Below are positions 44,843 to 53,084 of a stretch of DNA of 54,675 nt, piece by piece. A model generated the notes under the pieces. That model was not told the origin of the DNA and did not search any database. It saw only the letters and a list, made by a program, of their open reading frames with translations. How positions within the stretch are numbered: the stretch's first letter is position 1; every line of letters begins with the position of its first letter. Source of the DNA: an uncultured Clostridium sp. (GTDB taxonomy: Bacteria; Bacillota; Clostridia; Clostridiales; Clostridiaceae); assembly GCF_947039605.1 (NCBI RefSeq), contig NZ_CAMQZG010000024.1, forward strand, positions 1 through 54,675, given 5' to 3'. The position numbers and the translations under genes were made by a program.

Positions 44843-44859
44843 AATTCTTACCCCTTACT

Positions 44860-45696
44860 TTATAAAATTATACTCATACCATCCTTTGCAAACTCTATTT
44901 CCCCATTATATGTTTTTTCTAATAATTTATAATCATCATAACTAAGCTTCCACTCTTCTTCTAAATGAGTTATTATAACTCTTTTAATTCCTAAATCTTT
45001 TTTTATCTTAATAATCTCATTTGCTGTATATAAATCACTATACATAACTATATCTGTACCAAATATTTTTTCATCAGTTATAAAATTATCTGGTACAAAA
45101 CAACCTATTATTAGTAAATCAACATTTTCTAAATCCTTAATATAAGGAAATGGTTTTATATCACAAGGTGCATATATAACTTTAACTCTATTTTCTTCAA
45201 ACAAAAAAACTGTAGCTATTATATTACCCCTTACAGGATATAACTTCACAGTCAAATTATTTACTTTAAAATTCTCACTATATTCAAATTTACATAGGTT
45301 TTTGCTTTTATAATACTCAAAATATCCACCAAACTTATTTTGAATATCATTTATATCATTATAGACCTCTCTCAAAGCTCTAATCTGAACTGGATTACCA
45401 CCATCTTTTATCCACGAAGACTCCTGTAGTTGCTCTACAACTCTCATACCAAGTGTGTGATCTGGATCCCAATGTGAATATAATATATAATTCACTTTTT
45501 CTATTCCTTCTCTATTTAACTGGTAAACTATTTCCTCTGGTGTATCTATTAATATATTCTCTCCCTCTATAAATAAAGATGGACCAGTCCTTTTAAAAGG
45601 TTCACCTTTTTTTCTAGCTTCAATACAAACTTTACATCTACAAGTTGGTCTTGGTAGTGCCCTACATCCACCTGACCCTAATATTTTCAGCTTCAT
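44860..45696 (-). CDS. MBL-fold metallo-hydrolase (PhnP-like)
   Basis: A 278-aa metallo-beta-lactamase-fold protein. The N-terminus has the cysteine set CxxxxxxxCxCxxC (Cys11, 19, 21, 24) seen in PhnP-type enzymes, which may bind a structural zinc. The metal motif reads SHWDPDHTLG (75-80), with Asp where many members have the second His. THLEEEW near the C-terminus gives another ligand. PhnP relatives act on cyclic nucleotides or cyclic ribose phosphates. Co-transcription with an amidase is the only context clue; the substrate is unknown. Confidence 0.82.
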   Translation of the reverse strand: MKLKILGSGGCRALPRPTCRCKVCIEARKKGEPFKRTGPSLFIEGENILIDTPEEIVYQLNREGIEKVNYILYSHWDPDHTLGMRVVEQLQESSWIKDGGNPVQIRALREVYNDINDIQNKFGGYFEYYKSKNLCKFEYSENFKVNNLTVKLYPVRGNIIATVFLFEENRVKVIYAPCDIKPFPYIKDLENVDLLIIGCFVPDNFITDEKIFGTDIVMYSDLYTANEIIKIKKDLGIKRVIITHLEEEWKLSYDDYKLLEKTYNGEIEFAKDGMSIIL

Positions 45697-45833
45697 AAAT
45701 ACCCCCTTAACATACTTTTAATACTAATAATACCATATTAATACAATTTTTATATATCCATTTATATTTTATTTTCCTAATATTAACCTGATACAAATAT
45801 AATTTTAAAATAATTTCGATTCTAAAAAAGTAT

Positions 45834-45868
45834 AAAAAAATAGCCTAGAATTAAAATTCTAGACCTTT
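45834..45868 (-). terminator. Terminator downstream of the DUF47 gene
   Basis: GGTCTAGAATT pairs with AATTCTAGGCT (wobble allowed) on the minus strand, followed by a U run, about 50 bases after the stop. Confidence 0.75.
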
Positions 45869-45918
45869 TTAAACATTTGAGTTTAACTATTTTTAATTTT
45901 TAAAATTATTATGATATC

Positions 45919-46554
45919 CTATGCAGTTTTCATAATAATTCCACCTATAATATTTACAACAGCTTCAAAAGAATCTACTGTATTTTCAAATGCCTGATAT
46001 AGGTCTTTCCATTTTATAATTTCTAAGACATCTATTTCTTCTTCTCTAAACATCTTACCAACAGTATCCCTAAAAAGAATATCTGCTTTATGTTCAATTT
46101 TATTTATTTCTATAATTTTATTATGTATGATTTTTTTTTCGTGCTTTTTCTTCATTAGACTCAATATTTTCATTAACTCTAATACCTCTTTTGCACACTC
46201 AACAATATAATCTGCAAAAACCTTTGCTGCATCTGTACACTTACTAACATTATATATTATAAAACTATTCACAATTGAATCTGTATAATCTATACAATCA
46301 TCAAATCTTTTAGTTAATTTATATATATCTTCTCTATCCATTGGTGTTACAAATGTATCATTAAGCTCTGCTATTACTTCATGCACTATCTGATCGCCCT
46401 TGCGCTCTAATGTTTGCATTTTTTGAGTATAAATAGTTTCATTATCCATAGTATTTAGAAAATCCTTAAGTACTATTGTTCCTTCTAATACGTTCTCTGC
46501 TTGTTCAATAAACTTTTTATAGAACTTATCTTCACTTTGGTTTTTATTAAACAT
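45919..46554 (-). CDS. DUF47 (PhoU-like) protein
   Basis: A 211-aa all-helical protein of the YkaA/DUF47 family. The E/DxxxD-type motifs seen in PhoU metal sites appear as QTLERKGDQIVHEV, DREDIYKLTKRFDDCIDYTD and KIEHKADIL. Family members usually sit next to a PiT phosphate transporter; none is present here, so any partner must be elsewhere. It is a single-gene unit. Confidence 0.85.
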   Translation of the reverse strand: MFNKNQSEDKFYKKFIEQAENVLEGTIVLKDFLNTMDNETIYTQKMQTLERKGDQIVHEVIAELNDTFVTPMDREDIYKLTKRFDDCIDYTDSIVNSFIIYNVSKCTDAAKVFADYIVECAKEVLELMKILSLMKKKHEKKIIHNKIIEINKIEHKADILFRDTVGKMFREEEIDVLEIIKWKDLYQAFENTVDSFEAVVNIIGGIIMKTA

Positions 46555-46781
46555 GTCTACAACTCCCTTGAAATAAACTTCAATTTAACCATATATTATT
46601 GTTCATAAAACCATACCCTAAGTCCCCAAATACATATATGATAACTTTAATTGTACTATTTTAAGTATTATTTTTATTGATAACTTAATTCTTAGTAGAT
46701 TACTTTTTGATAAATACTAAATGATATAATTACAAATAACCTACTTTTGTAATGTAAATAAACTAAACTTATTGCTATAAA

Positions 46782-47168
46782 TTAGAATAATACTTTAGCT
46801 ATAAATTGACCTATTATAACTCCAACTAAACTTAATCCTAAGTTTAATATTATGTTTAATGATCCAAGTCCAATATTACCATGTGAGAATATTGTTATTG
46901 TCTCTAATGAGAAAGTTGAGAAAGTTGTTAATCCTCCCATCATTCCTGTTGTTATAAATGTCTTCGCTGTTGGTGAAACTACATTTGTTCTTAAACTCAT
47001 TTCTGTAACAAAACCTATTATGATAGCTCCTAAAATATTTACTATTAAAGTTCCAAATGGGAAGCCTGGTCCTATTCCCTTTGTCGCCCATAATGATATA
47101 AGATATCTTAATGATGCTCCTATAAATCCTCCGCAACCTACTACGAATACTAATAATGATCTTTCCAT
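46782..47168 (-). CDS. crcB: Fluoride ion exporter (Fluc/CrcB)
   Basis: A 128-aa membrane protein with four segments, the size of a dual-topology Fluc subunit. Marks are GCGGFIGASLRYLIS, GTLIVNILGAIIIGF, TTGMMGGLTTFSTFSLE and ILNLGLSLVGVIIG. It exports fluoride as a homodimer. Only one copy is present, so a homodimer rather than a CrcB1/B2 pair is expected. AGGAGG lies before the ATG. A fluoride riboswitch in the leader explains its control. Confidence 0.95.
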   Translation of the reverse strand: MERSLLVFVVGCGGFIGASLRYLISLWATKGIGPGFPFGTLIVNILGAIIIGFVTEMSLRTNVVSPTAKTFITTGMMGGLTTFSTFSLETITIFSHGNIGLGSLNIILNLGLSLVGVIIGQFIAKVLF

Positions 47169-47276
47169 ATTATAGTCCTCCTAAATATTACAAGTTTTTC
47201 TTCGCTAGTAATAAACTAAGAATTAAGTTACTATCCTATCTTTAGCCCTACACTATTTTACAATAAGGATAAATAT

Positions 47277-47322
47277 GTAGGAGTCATTAGCATTTCTGCA
47301 GTTAACGGTTGACTCCATAACC
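47277..47322 (-). promoter_or_regulatory. Fluoride riboswitch upstream of crcB
   Basis: On the minus strand GGTTATGGAGTCAACC, AACTGC, a short loop, then GCTAATGACTCCTAC align base for base with the crcB aptamer (GGNNATGG..AACTGC..GCTRATGRCYYCTAC). GTAGGG about 30 bases further on can pair with the terminal CTCCTAC and may be the switching strand. No clear U run follows, so control may be at translation. Confidence 0.88.
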
Positions 47323-47564
47323 TATAATAAAGCTATATTTTTTCTCTTTTAATATACTATAAGTATAATGATTCTTTATTACAGTTTTGTGTCTACTGTT
47401 CAAATTTTATTAATATATTTTTCAAAATAAAATTACTCTTTAAAAAAAATTTTAAAATTTAAATTTATATATTACATATTTCTCATTTAATTGTATATAT
47501 TATTACTTCTTTCATCTCTAATGTGCAATATATTTAAATTCTATTTTTATCATAGCTAAAAAAT

Positions 47565-47593
47565 TTTTCACACAAAAAATATTATGATATAAT
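47565..47593 (+). promoter_or_regulatory. Promoter of the polyprenyl-phospho-pentose operon
   Basis: TTTTCA, a 17-base spacer and TATAAT with TGA before it (extended -10), about 65 bases before the first start codon. Confidence 0.6.
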
Positions 47594-47656
47594 TAAAAAT
47601 GCAAATTTTCGGTAAATAAATTTACTAGAAAAAATTTAACTTAGGGGAATAAGATT

Positions 47657-48568
47657 ATGAATTTTACCAATGAAGAAGAAAATAGCAATAATATTCAAAA
47701 AAAATCTTTTATTCATAACTTACTTAAACTAATGAGACCAAAACAATGGGTGAAAAATCTCTTTGTTGTCGGACCTCTTATTTTTTCAGTCAGCTTTTTA
47801 GAGCCTAAAAAAATAGGATATAGTCTTTTAGCTTTTGTATTATTTTGTTTAATTTCATCTACAGTATATATAATGAATGATATTGTTGATGTTGATAAAG
47901 ATAGAATACATCCAAAGAAAAGGCTTAGGCCAATAGCTAGTGGTGCAATTAAAGTTCCTGCTGCTATCGTATCTTTCTTAGTTTTACTTACAATCAGTTT
48001 AGTTGGATCTTATCTGATTAATTTTGAATTGTTTATTGTAATAATACTTTACTTTATCAATAATGTACTTTACTCTTTCAAAATAAAACATATAGTTATT
48101 GTTGATGTTATATCAATTGCTATTGGGTTTATTTTAAGAGTTGTCGCTGGTGGAATTGCTATTGATGTAAAACTATCAGGTTGGATTTTACTTTGTACTT
48201 TCTTTATCTCTTTATTCCTTGGCTTTGAAAAAAGAAAGAATGAGATTATAAAATTACAAGGAAATGCAAACGAACATAGAAAAATTCTTGATGATTATTC
48301 TGAGGATTTACTAAATGAAATATCAAATATATCTATACCTTGCACACTTGTAAGTTATGCAATGTATACTTTTATAGGGCATCCAAATCCTTATATGATG
48401 ATAACTAATTTATTTGTAGTTTATGGATTATTTAGATATAAATATCTTGTTATAAAAAAAGGTGAAGGTGGTAGTCCAACTGAAGCACTTATCACTGATA
48501 AACCTCTTATCGCGAATATTATTTTATGGGCCATTACAAGTATGATTATACTTTTATGGTTTAGTTAA
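47657..48568 (+). CDS. UbiA-type polyprenyl-phosphate phosphoribosyltransferase (DPPR synthase-like)
   Basis: A 303-aa UbiA-superfamily membrane protein with about 8-9 segments. The family opening LMRPKQWVKNLFVVGPLIF and the first Asp motif NDIVDVDKDRIHPKKRLRPIASG (74-96) match decaprenyl-phosphate phosphoribosyltransferases, as does DVISIAIGFILRVVAGG. Such enzymes join phosphoribose from PRPP to polyprenyl phosphate in the inner leaflet. It is first in a five-gene operon with a glycosyltransferase, a phosphatase and flippase-like genes. No quinone or heme genes are near, which argues against a ubiquinone/heme role. A DprE epimerase is not seen here. Confidence 0.85.
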   Translation: MNFTNEEENSNNIQKKSFIHNLLKLMRPKQWVKNLFVVGPLIFSVSFLEPKKIGYSLLAFVLFCLISSTVYIMNDIVDVDKDRIHPKKRLRPIASGAIKVPAAIVSFLVLLTISLVGSYLINFELFIVIILYFINNVLYSFKIKHIVIVDVISIAIGFILRVVAGGIAIDVKLSGWILLCTFFISLFLGFEKRKNEIIKLQGNANEHRKILDDYSEDLLNEISNISIPCTLVSYAMYTFIGHPNPYMMITNLFVVYGLFRYKYLVIKKGEGGSPTEALITDKPLIANIILWAITSMIILLWFS

Positions 48569-48580
48569 TAGGAGGCTTCA

Positions 48581-50167
48581 ATGGAAAGATTAAAGGATAA
48601 TAAAATTTCATTTTACTCAATACTTATATCTTTTATGTTTTTAATATACATAGGAAGTATTTTTATAGGTAGTACACTTCTTTTTGCAATACACGTGTCT
48701 ATGACTAGCTTTAACTTTTTTGTTTTCCCTATCATAGCTATGTTTATTTCAAAACTGTTCCTTGATAAGGATAAATCAAATGTTACATGGAAATTTATGA
48801 TTTTCTCACTTATATTCTTTTTTATTAGTGCTGCACTTTTAGCATGGATAAATAATATAATTTGGGACTACTCATACGATTCTATGGCTTACCACCAAGA
48901 GGCTGTTATGGCTATAAAAAATGGATGGAATCCATTTTATCAATCACATATACCAATGAATATTTGGGTAATGCACTATGCAAAAGCATCTTGTGTATTT
49001 GCAGCAAGTATTTTTAAAATTACTAATAGAATTGAAAGTGCAAAAATACTTTCTTCATTCTTACCATTAATACTACTTGTATTAAGTTTTGGTACATTCT
49101 ATTTAATAACAAAGAAAAGAAAAATCTTATCAGCATTTGCTGCTCTATTATTAGTTCTTAACCCAGTTGTACTTGGGCAATCTTTTACTTATTATGTAGA
49201 TTCAATGCTTGGTATTTATGTTATCTTCCTTATAATAAATTTAATATTAATATTATTCTATAAGGATTTAATGTTCTTTAAATATCTAACACTTGTGAAT
49301 GTAGCAATATTCCTTTCAAATATAAAATTTACAGGACTTGCCTATGCAGGAGTAATTCTTTTAGCATTCTTAATTTGTAGTTTCTTCTTTAATTCAAAGA
49401 AATACAATATAAGACTTCTAATATTCCTTATTGCTAGTCTTGCTATAACTGTATGCGTTGTAGGATTCAACCCATACATTACAAATACTATTAATAATGG
49501 AAATCCTCTTTACCCACTTGCTGGCACAGGGAAAATAAATATAATGACTTCTAATACACCATTAGACTATAGATATGATGGACAGTTTGAACAATTTTAT
49601 AAATCTATGATAGCAGTACCTTCAAACACAAATCCAGATGGTAAATCTGCAACATCTCTTAGAGAACTTTTTGAAGTTAACTCTCATGTTCTCACTTTCT
49701 ATTCTGGTGTTGATGCTAGAATAAGAGGATTTGGAGTTTATTCTATCATATTCCTACCTCTATCATTTATAGGTATGCTTTATCTACTTGCATCATGTAG
49801 AAATAAGAAAGCTCTTATTTACAGTGTTCTAACACTTGTATTTACTATTGGAACTTTCCTTGCTGCCGGTGCTTTTTGGTGGGCTAGATATATAAACTTT
49901 GTTTGGCTTATCCCTGTTGGAGTTGGAACTCTGATGATGATAAAAAAATCTAAAATATCTAGAATTATTGGATTATTGCTTTTAATTTTAATTTTTGTAA
50001 ATTCAGCAATGATACTTCCAACAATGATTTATTTTAAAATCAATCAATCAAACAGAGTGAAAAAATATATATTTACAAAACCTTTAGTTATTTATCAAAA
50101 TAACTTTGAACAATCATTCATAAATAAGGCTAAAGAATTTGATTTGAAATATACAATAGTAAAATAA
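48581..50167 (+). CDS. GT-C fold membrane glycosyltransferase (polyprenyl-phosphate-sugar dependent)
   Basis: A 528-aa protein with about 11-13 membrane segments. The first outside loop contains WDYSYDSMAYHQEA (residues 95-108) and IKNGWNPFY, like the acidic metal/lipid-binding loop of ArnT/PMT/GT39-type enzymes. The C-terminal region has an extracellular loop and a terminal soluble tail of about 40 residues. These enzymes use polyprenyl-phosphate sugars on the outer face. It sits between the DPPR synthase-like gene and the phosphatase, so it probably transfers the pentose to a surface polymer or protein. A family number cannot be given by eye. Confidence 0.75.
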   Translation: MERLKDNKISFYSILISFMFLIYIGSIFIGSTLLFAIHVSMTSFNFFVFPIIAMFISKLFLDKDKSNVTWKFMIFSLIFFFISAALLAWINNIIWDYSYDSMAYHQEAVMAIKNGWNPFYQSHIPMNIWVMHYAKASCVFAASIFKITNRIESAKILSSFLPLILLVLSFGTFYLITKKRKILSAFAALLLVLNPVVLGQSFTYYVDSMLGIYVIFLIINLILILFYKDLMFFKYLTLVNVAIFLSNIKFTGLAYAGVILLAFLICSFFFNSKKYNIRLLIFLIASLAITVCVVGFNPYITNTINNGNPLYPLAGTGKINIMTSNTPLDYRYDGQFEQFYKSMIAVPSNTNPDGKSATSLRELFEVNSHVLTFYSGVDARIRGFGVYSIIFLPLSFIGMLYLLASCRNKKALIYSVLTLVFTIGTFLAAGAFWWARYINFVWLIPVGVGTLMMIKKSKISRIIGLLLLILIFVNSAMILPTMIYFKINQSNRVKKYIFTKPLVIYQNNFEQSFINKAKEFDLKYTIVK

Positions 50168-50174
50168 ACTAACT

Positions 50175-50203
50175 AATCACTTGAGTATCTTACTCAAGTG
50201 ATT
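50175..50203 (+). terminator. Hairpin between GT-C and HAD phosphatase genes
   Basis: Perfect 12-bp stem AATCACTTGAGT / ACTCAAGTGATT with a 5-base loop followed by ATATTTATACTTT. Without an unbroken U run it may only attenuate. The phosphatase is 88 bases from the GT-C gene, so readthrough or an own promoter is needed. Confidence 0.5.
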
Positions 50204-50255
50204 ATATTTATACTTTAATATAAAACTACTAAAGACAAAATGGAGGCATTTACTT

Positions 50256-50891
50256 ATGATATCTAAAAAAGTTGCAATATTTGATATTGATAAAACAATA
50301 ATCAGTGGTGATTCAATGTTTCATCTTCTGCAATATACAAAAATAAAATATCCAGCCTCAAAAGCAAAGCTCCCTTCACTTTATATAAAACTTGTTTTAT
50401 ATAAACTAGGGCTTATTAATACACAAAAAGCTAAAGAAGCTATGTTCTATACTTTCAACTATTTAAATAGTGATGATTTGAAATCTTTTTATAATTCTAT
50501 TTTAAAAGAAAAAATCTTTTCAAATGCACTCGATAAAATGAAAGTTCTTAAAAACAATGGATACTTTATTCTTCTTGTTTCAGCTTCTCCTGAAGCTTAT
50601 CTTAAATACTTTGAAGATGAAGAATATGTTAATTTTGTCATTGGTACAAAATTTAAATATGCTCAAAATAAAGTTACTAATCAAATGGATGGTATAAATT
50701 GCAAGGGTGATGAAAAGGTTGTGAGAATAAACACTTATCTAAAATCTCAAAATATATCAATTGATAAAGAAAATTCTGTAGCTTTCTCTGATTCACTATC
50801 TGATACACCTATGTTTAACCTTGTAAAAAAAGCTTATCTTATAAACTTCAAGAAAAATAATGATACTTATGAAGTATTGAAATGGAAATAG
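50256..50891 (+). CDS. HAD-IB (SerB-like) phosphatase
   Basis: A 211-aa HAD hydrolase of subclass IB. Motif I is FDIDKT (nucleophile Asp10, acid Asp12), motif II is LVSASPEAYL, and motif IV reads AFSDSLSDTPMF. The cap is helical. The family includes phosphoserine phosphatase and membrane-lipid-linked phosphatases. Here the neighbours make polyprenyl-phospho-ribose 5-phosphate, so removal of the 5-phosphate is a natural role; in mycobacteria a different phosphatase fold is thought to do this. That role is inferred. Confidence 0.85.
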   Translation: MISKKVAIFDIDKTIISGDSMFHLLQYTKIKYPASKAKLPSLYIKLVLYKLGLINTQKAKEAMFYTFNYLNSDDLKSFYNSILKEKIFSNALDKMKVLKNNGYFILLVSASPEAYLKYFEDEEYVNFVIGTKFKYAQNKVTNQMDGINCKGDEKVVRINTYLKSQNISIDKENSVAFSDSLSDTPMFNLVKKAYLINFKKNNDTYEVLKWK

Positions 50892-50899
50892 GTGATAAT

Positions 50900-51238
50900 A
50901 TGAAAAGTACAAACTTAACAAAAGGAATTATTCTTATAGTACTAGCAGCTCTTTGCACATCTTTTGGACAACTTTTTTGGAAAATGGGGGTAGGTGGTAA
51001 CATACTTTTAATATTGCTTGGCTTTGTCTTATATGGTGTTGGTGCCTTATCTATGATAGTCGCTTTTAAATTCGGAAATTTATCAATACTTCACCCTCTT
51101 ATGTGTGTTGGATATATTTTTGCACTTATAAATGGAACACTATTCCTTAATGAGCAAATAACTACTAATCATACAATTGGAATAGTTATTATAATTATTG
51201 GAGTTATCTTTATAGCAAGGGGTGAAAAAAATGAATAA
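50900..51238 (+). CDS. SMR/EamA-like half-flippase, first subunit
   Basis: A 112-aa protein with four membrane segments, the size of small multidrug resistance proteins and of ArnE/ArnF. The N-terminal segment has AALCTSFGQLFWKMG with the lipid-phosphate flippase-like GQLxWK motif. AGGTGAT before the ATG at 50900 favours this start over an in-frame ATG at 50882. It overlaps the second subunit by 8 bases. The pair probably flips polyprenyl-phosphate-pentose across the membrane, as ArnE/ArnF do for aminoarabinose lipid. Confidence 0.8.
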   Translation: MKSTNLTKGIILIVLAALCTSFGQLFWKMGVGGNILLILLGFVLYGVGALSMIVAFKFGNLSILHPLMCVGYIFALINGTLFLNEQITTNHTIGIVIIIIGVIFIARGEKNE

Positions 51239-51563
51239 AGCATATTTATTGTTCCCTATAATGACATTATTTGGAGCACTCGGTGCCTTTTATTTTAAAA
51301 AAGGCACAGATACTTTAACTGGAATTTTATCTTTATTTACCAATTGGAAAATTTATGTTGGTGGCTTTTTCTATGTAACAGCTGCAATTTTAAATATTAT
51401 TGCATTAAAATATTTACCTTATAGTGTTGTAATTCCACTAACTTCAATAACTTATGTGTGGACTTTAATTATTGCAAGACTTGCACTTGGTGAAAAAATA
51501 ACAATTAAAAAAATTATTGGAATAGTGCTAATATTAATCGGTTCTATCTATGTAGCCATATAA
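51231..51563 (+). CDS. SMR/EamA-like half-flippase, second subunit
   Basis: A 110-aa protein with four membrane segments. Marks are LFGALGAFYFKKGTDTL in segment 1 and PYSVVIPLTSITYVWTLIIARLALGEKI in segments 3-4, the typical SMR end. The start at 51231 is chosen for AAGGGGTG six bases upstream. Overlap with the first subunit points to a heterodimer of antiparallel halves. A terminator with an 18-bp stem follows. Confidence 0.8.
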   Translation: MNKAYLLFPIMTLFGALGAFYFKKGTDTLTGILSLFTNWKIYVGGFFYVTAAILNIIALKYLPYSVVIPLTSITYVWTLIIARLALGEKITIKKIIGIVLILIGSIYVAI

Positions 51564-51580
51564 ATAGTATCAATTCTCCT

Positions 51581-51620
51581 AAAATATACAGAATTATTTA
51601 ACAATAATTCTGTATATTTT
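51581..51620 (+). terminator. Terminator of the polyprenyl-phospho-pentose operon
   Basis: Perfect 18-bp stem AAAATATACAGAATTATT / AATAATTCTGTATATTTT, 4-base loop. Confidence 0.9.
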
Positions 51621-51666
51621 ATTAATTTTATGGTAAAATAAACATATAACTTACTCTTAATAGAGT

Positions 51667-51700
51667 GAGAATTTGTTTTAACAAAAGGAGAATTTGTTTT
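51667..51700 (+). repeat. 13-base direct repeat at the BFD-like gene start
   Basis: GAGAATTTGTTTT occurs at 51667-51679 and 51688-51700, period 21 bases; the second copy contains part of the ribosome binding site and ends at the ATG. Confidence 0.8.
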
Positions 51701-51874
51701 ATGGAAGATAATATAATATGCCACTGCTTAAACATAAGCGAGGCTGACATAGTAAATGCTATCAATGATGGTGCTAAAACATTAGAAGAAGTTCAAGATG
51801 TAACAGGAGCTGGAACAGCTTGTGGATCTTGCATTAATGATATAGAAAATATAATTGTTAAAAATACAAAATAA
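51701..51874 (+). CDS. BFD-like [2Fe-2S]-binding protein
   Basis: A 57-aa protein, the size of a bacterioferritin-associated ferredoxin domain. The cluster ligands are Cys7 and Cys9 (CHC) and Cys41 and Cys44 (CGSC), with the helical pair typical of BFD domains between. In clostridia such small proteins may serve in iron mobilisation or as stand-alone electron or cluster carriers. AAAGGAG lies 10 bases before the ATG. The earlier in-frame ATG at 51665 is not supported. It is a single-gene unit; no ferritin or reductase gene is beside it. Confidence 0.88.
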   Translation: MEDNIICHCLNISEADIVNAINDGAKTLEEVQDVTGAGTACGSCINDIENIIVKNTK

Positions 51875-51880
51875 TTTATA

Positions 51881-51929
51881 AAAAAGGACTACCTCAGAAT
51901 AGAATTTTCTATTCCGAGATAGTCCTTTT
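51881..51929. terminator. Bidirectional terminator between the BFD-like and lipoprotein genes
   Basis: AAAAGGACTA and TAGTCCTTTT arms continue inward as GAATAGAA/TTCTATTC with small bulges; A/T runs on both sides. Confidence 0.85.
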
Positions 51930-51933
51930 CTTT

Positions 51934-52944
51934 TTATTTGTTATATGACTTTAATACTTCCTCTTCATCTTTTATAACTATCTTATCGCTCGTAAAATAG
52001 TAATCCTCTACAGAATCTCTTGAAATTCTTTTCTCTAACTTTATCTTCATACCCTCGCCCATATCTGCCTCTATAAGCTCTCTACTTTCATTTATATAGT
52101 AAAATTTATTTTTATTTTGCTCTGTTTTATTTAAATCACTTTTTAACTCAAATGATTTTCTATCACTTAATTTTTCTATATTCTCATTTGATTTCACAAA
52201 ATATAAACTATTATTGTCATCACTATTTGTAGCTAGTACAAAACCCTTTACCACAGTGAAACTTTCAACTGAAAAATCTGTTAATTTATATCTTTTATTT
52301 TCTAATAAATTTATTGCATATAGATTATATCCATCACTCGCATTTTGATAATATAACACAGAATCAGATACAATAAATTTTGCTCCCCTATCTTGTGTTA
52401 CAGCTTTATCAATACTCCCATCATAACTTACAAAGTATATTTTCTCATTATCATCCTCATTAATATAAAATATTCCATCAGTACTTGCAACAAGGTCTCT
52501 ACTACTACTAATATTTAGAGCTACTGCTTCTATATCTTCATTAAAATCACTTTCATCAAAATAGTATATCTTCCCCTCATCTTGAGTATTAGAATAATAC
52601 ATCTTCCCCTCATTATGTATTAAGTCCTTTCCAGATAACATAGAAACTTCTGACTTTGGATTATTTATATTATCATTTTTAATAACCTCTCTATAAATTC
52701 TATTATTATCTTTTATAGATGAATAAAAGTAATTAATCTTTGTTTCTGCAATCCTTGATGAATATGTTTCTTGTGTTTTTGCATCAACTAAAAAAAGTTC
52801 TTCCTTTATAGTCGCATCCTCTGCTTTAACATAACTATTAACTTTTATATTATTATCTTTTTTCTCTATTTCCTTTGGTTCTTCTCCACAACTAACTAGC
52901 ATCCCACCTAATAATATAGGTACTAAAAGAATTATCTTTTTCAT
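51934..52944 (-). CDS. Lipoprotein with propeller-like repeats (DUF5050-like)
   Basis: A 336-aa secreted lipoprotein. The signal peptide ends in LVSC (Cys19) followed by GEEP. Beyond a short linker, aromatic repeats occur every 40-50 residues (KIYYFDESD, GIFYINEDDNEKIYFVSYDG, VLYYQNASDGYNLYAINL, NSLYFVKSN, NKFYYINES), as in DUF5050 beta-propellers. The ATG at 52944 has GGTGGA upstream; an upstream TTG is less likely. Probably membrane-bound and outward-facing; the ligand is unknown. It is a single-gene unit. Confidence 0.8.
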   Translation of the reverse strand: MKKIILLVPILLGGMLVSCGEEPKEIEKKDNNIKVNSYVKAEDATIKEELFLVDAKTQETYSSRIAETKINYFYSSIKDNNRIYREVIKNDNINNPKSEVSMLSGKDLIHNEGKMYYSNTQDEGKIYYFDESDFNEDIEAVALNISSSRDLVASTDGIFYINEDDNEKIYFVSYDGSIDKAVTQDRGAKFIVSDSVLYYQNASDGYNLYAINLLENKRYKLTDFSVESFTVVKGFVLATNSDDNNSLYFVKSNENIEKLSDRKSFELKSDLNKTEQNKNKFYYINESRELIEADMGEGMKIKLEKRISRDSVEDYYFTSDKIVIKDEEEVLKSYNK

Positions 52945-53045
52945 CTTTCCACCATCCAAGTATATTTTTTATATTATCGTCTGTCCCCTTAATTAACTTT
53001 ATCAAAAAAGATACACTACGTTATAAACATACTGTATCTTTTCTA

Positions 53046-53078
53046 TAAAAAAATAGCTATCAATCAAATTGATAGCTA
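53046..53078 (-). terminator. Terminator of the 138-aa gene
   Basis: Perfect 11-bp stem TAGCTATCAAT / ATTGATAGCTA with a 3-base loop and a U run on the minus strand. Confidence 0.9.
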
Positions 53079-53084
53079 ACTCTT

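Larger units (their letters stand above)
47169..47656. other. Divergent region between crcB and the phosphoribosyl-polyprenol operon
   Basis: 488 non-coding bases. The left part holds the fluoride riboswitch and crcB leader, the right part a promoter for the rightward operon (47565-47593). The middle (47345-47560) is AT-rich and I see no further motif. Confidence 0.7.

Noticed and set aside
46852-47175. Plus-strand frame opposite crcB
   Set aside because: It overlaps the well-supported crcB gene completely and has no start signals.
47657-48568. Heme O synthase or ubiquinone/menaquinone prenyltransferase
   Set aside because: The RPKQWVKN opening and the HAD, GT-C and SMR neighbours fit phosphoribosyl-polyprenol synthesis much better, and no quinone or cytochrome genes are present.
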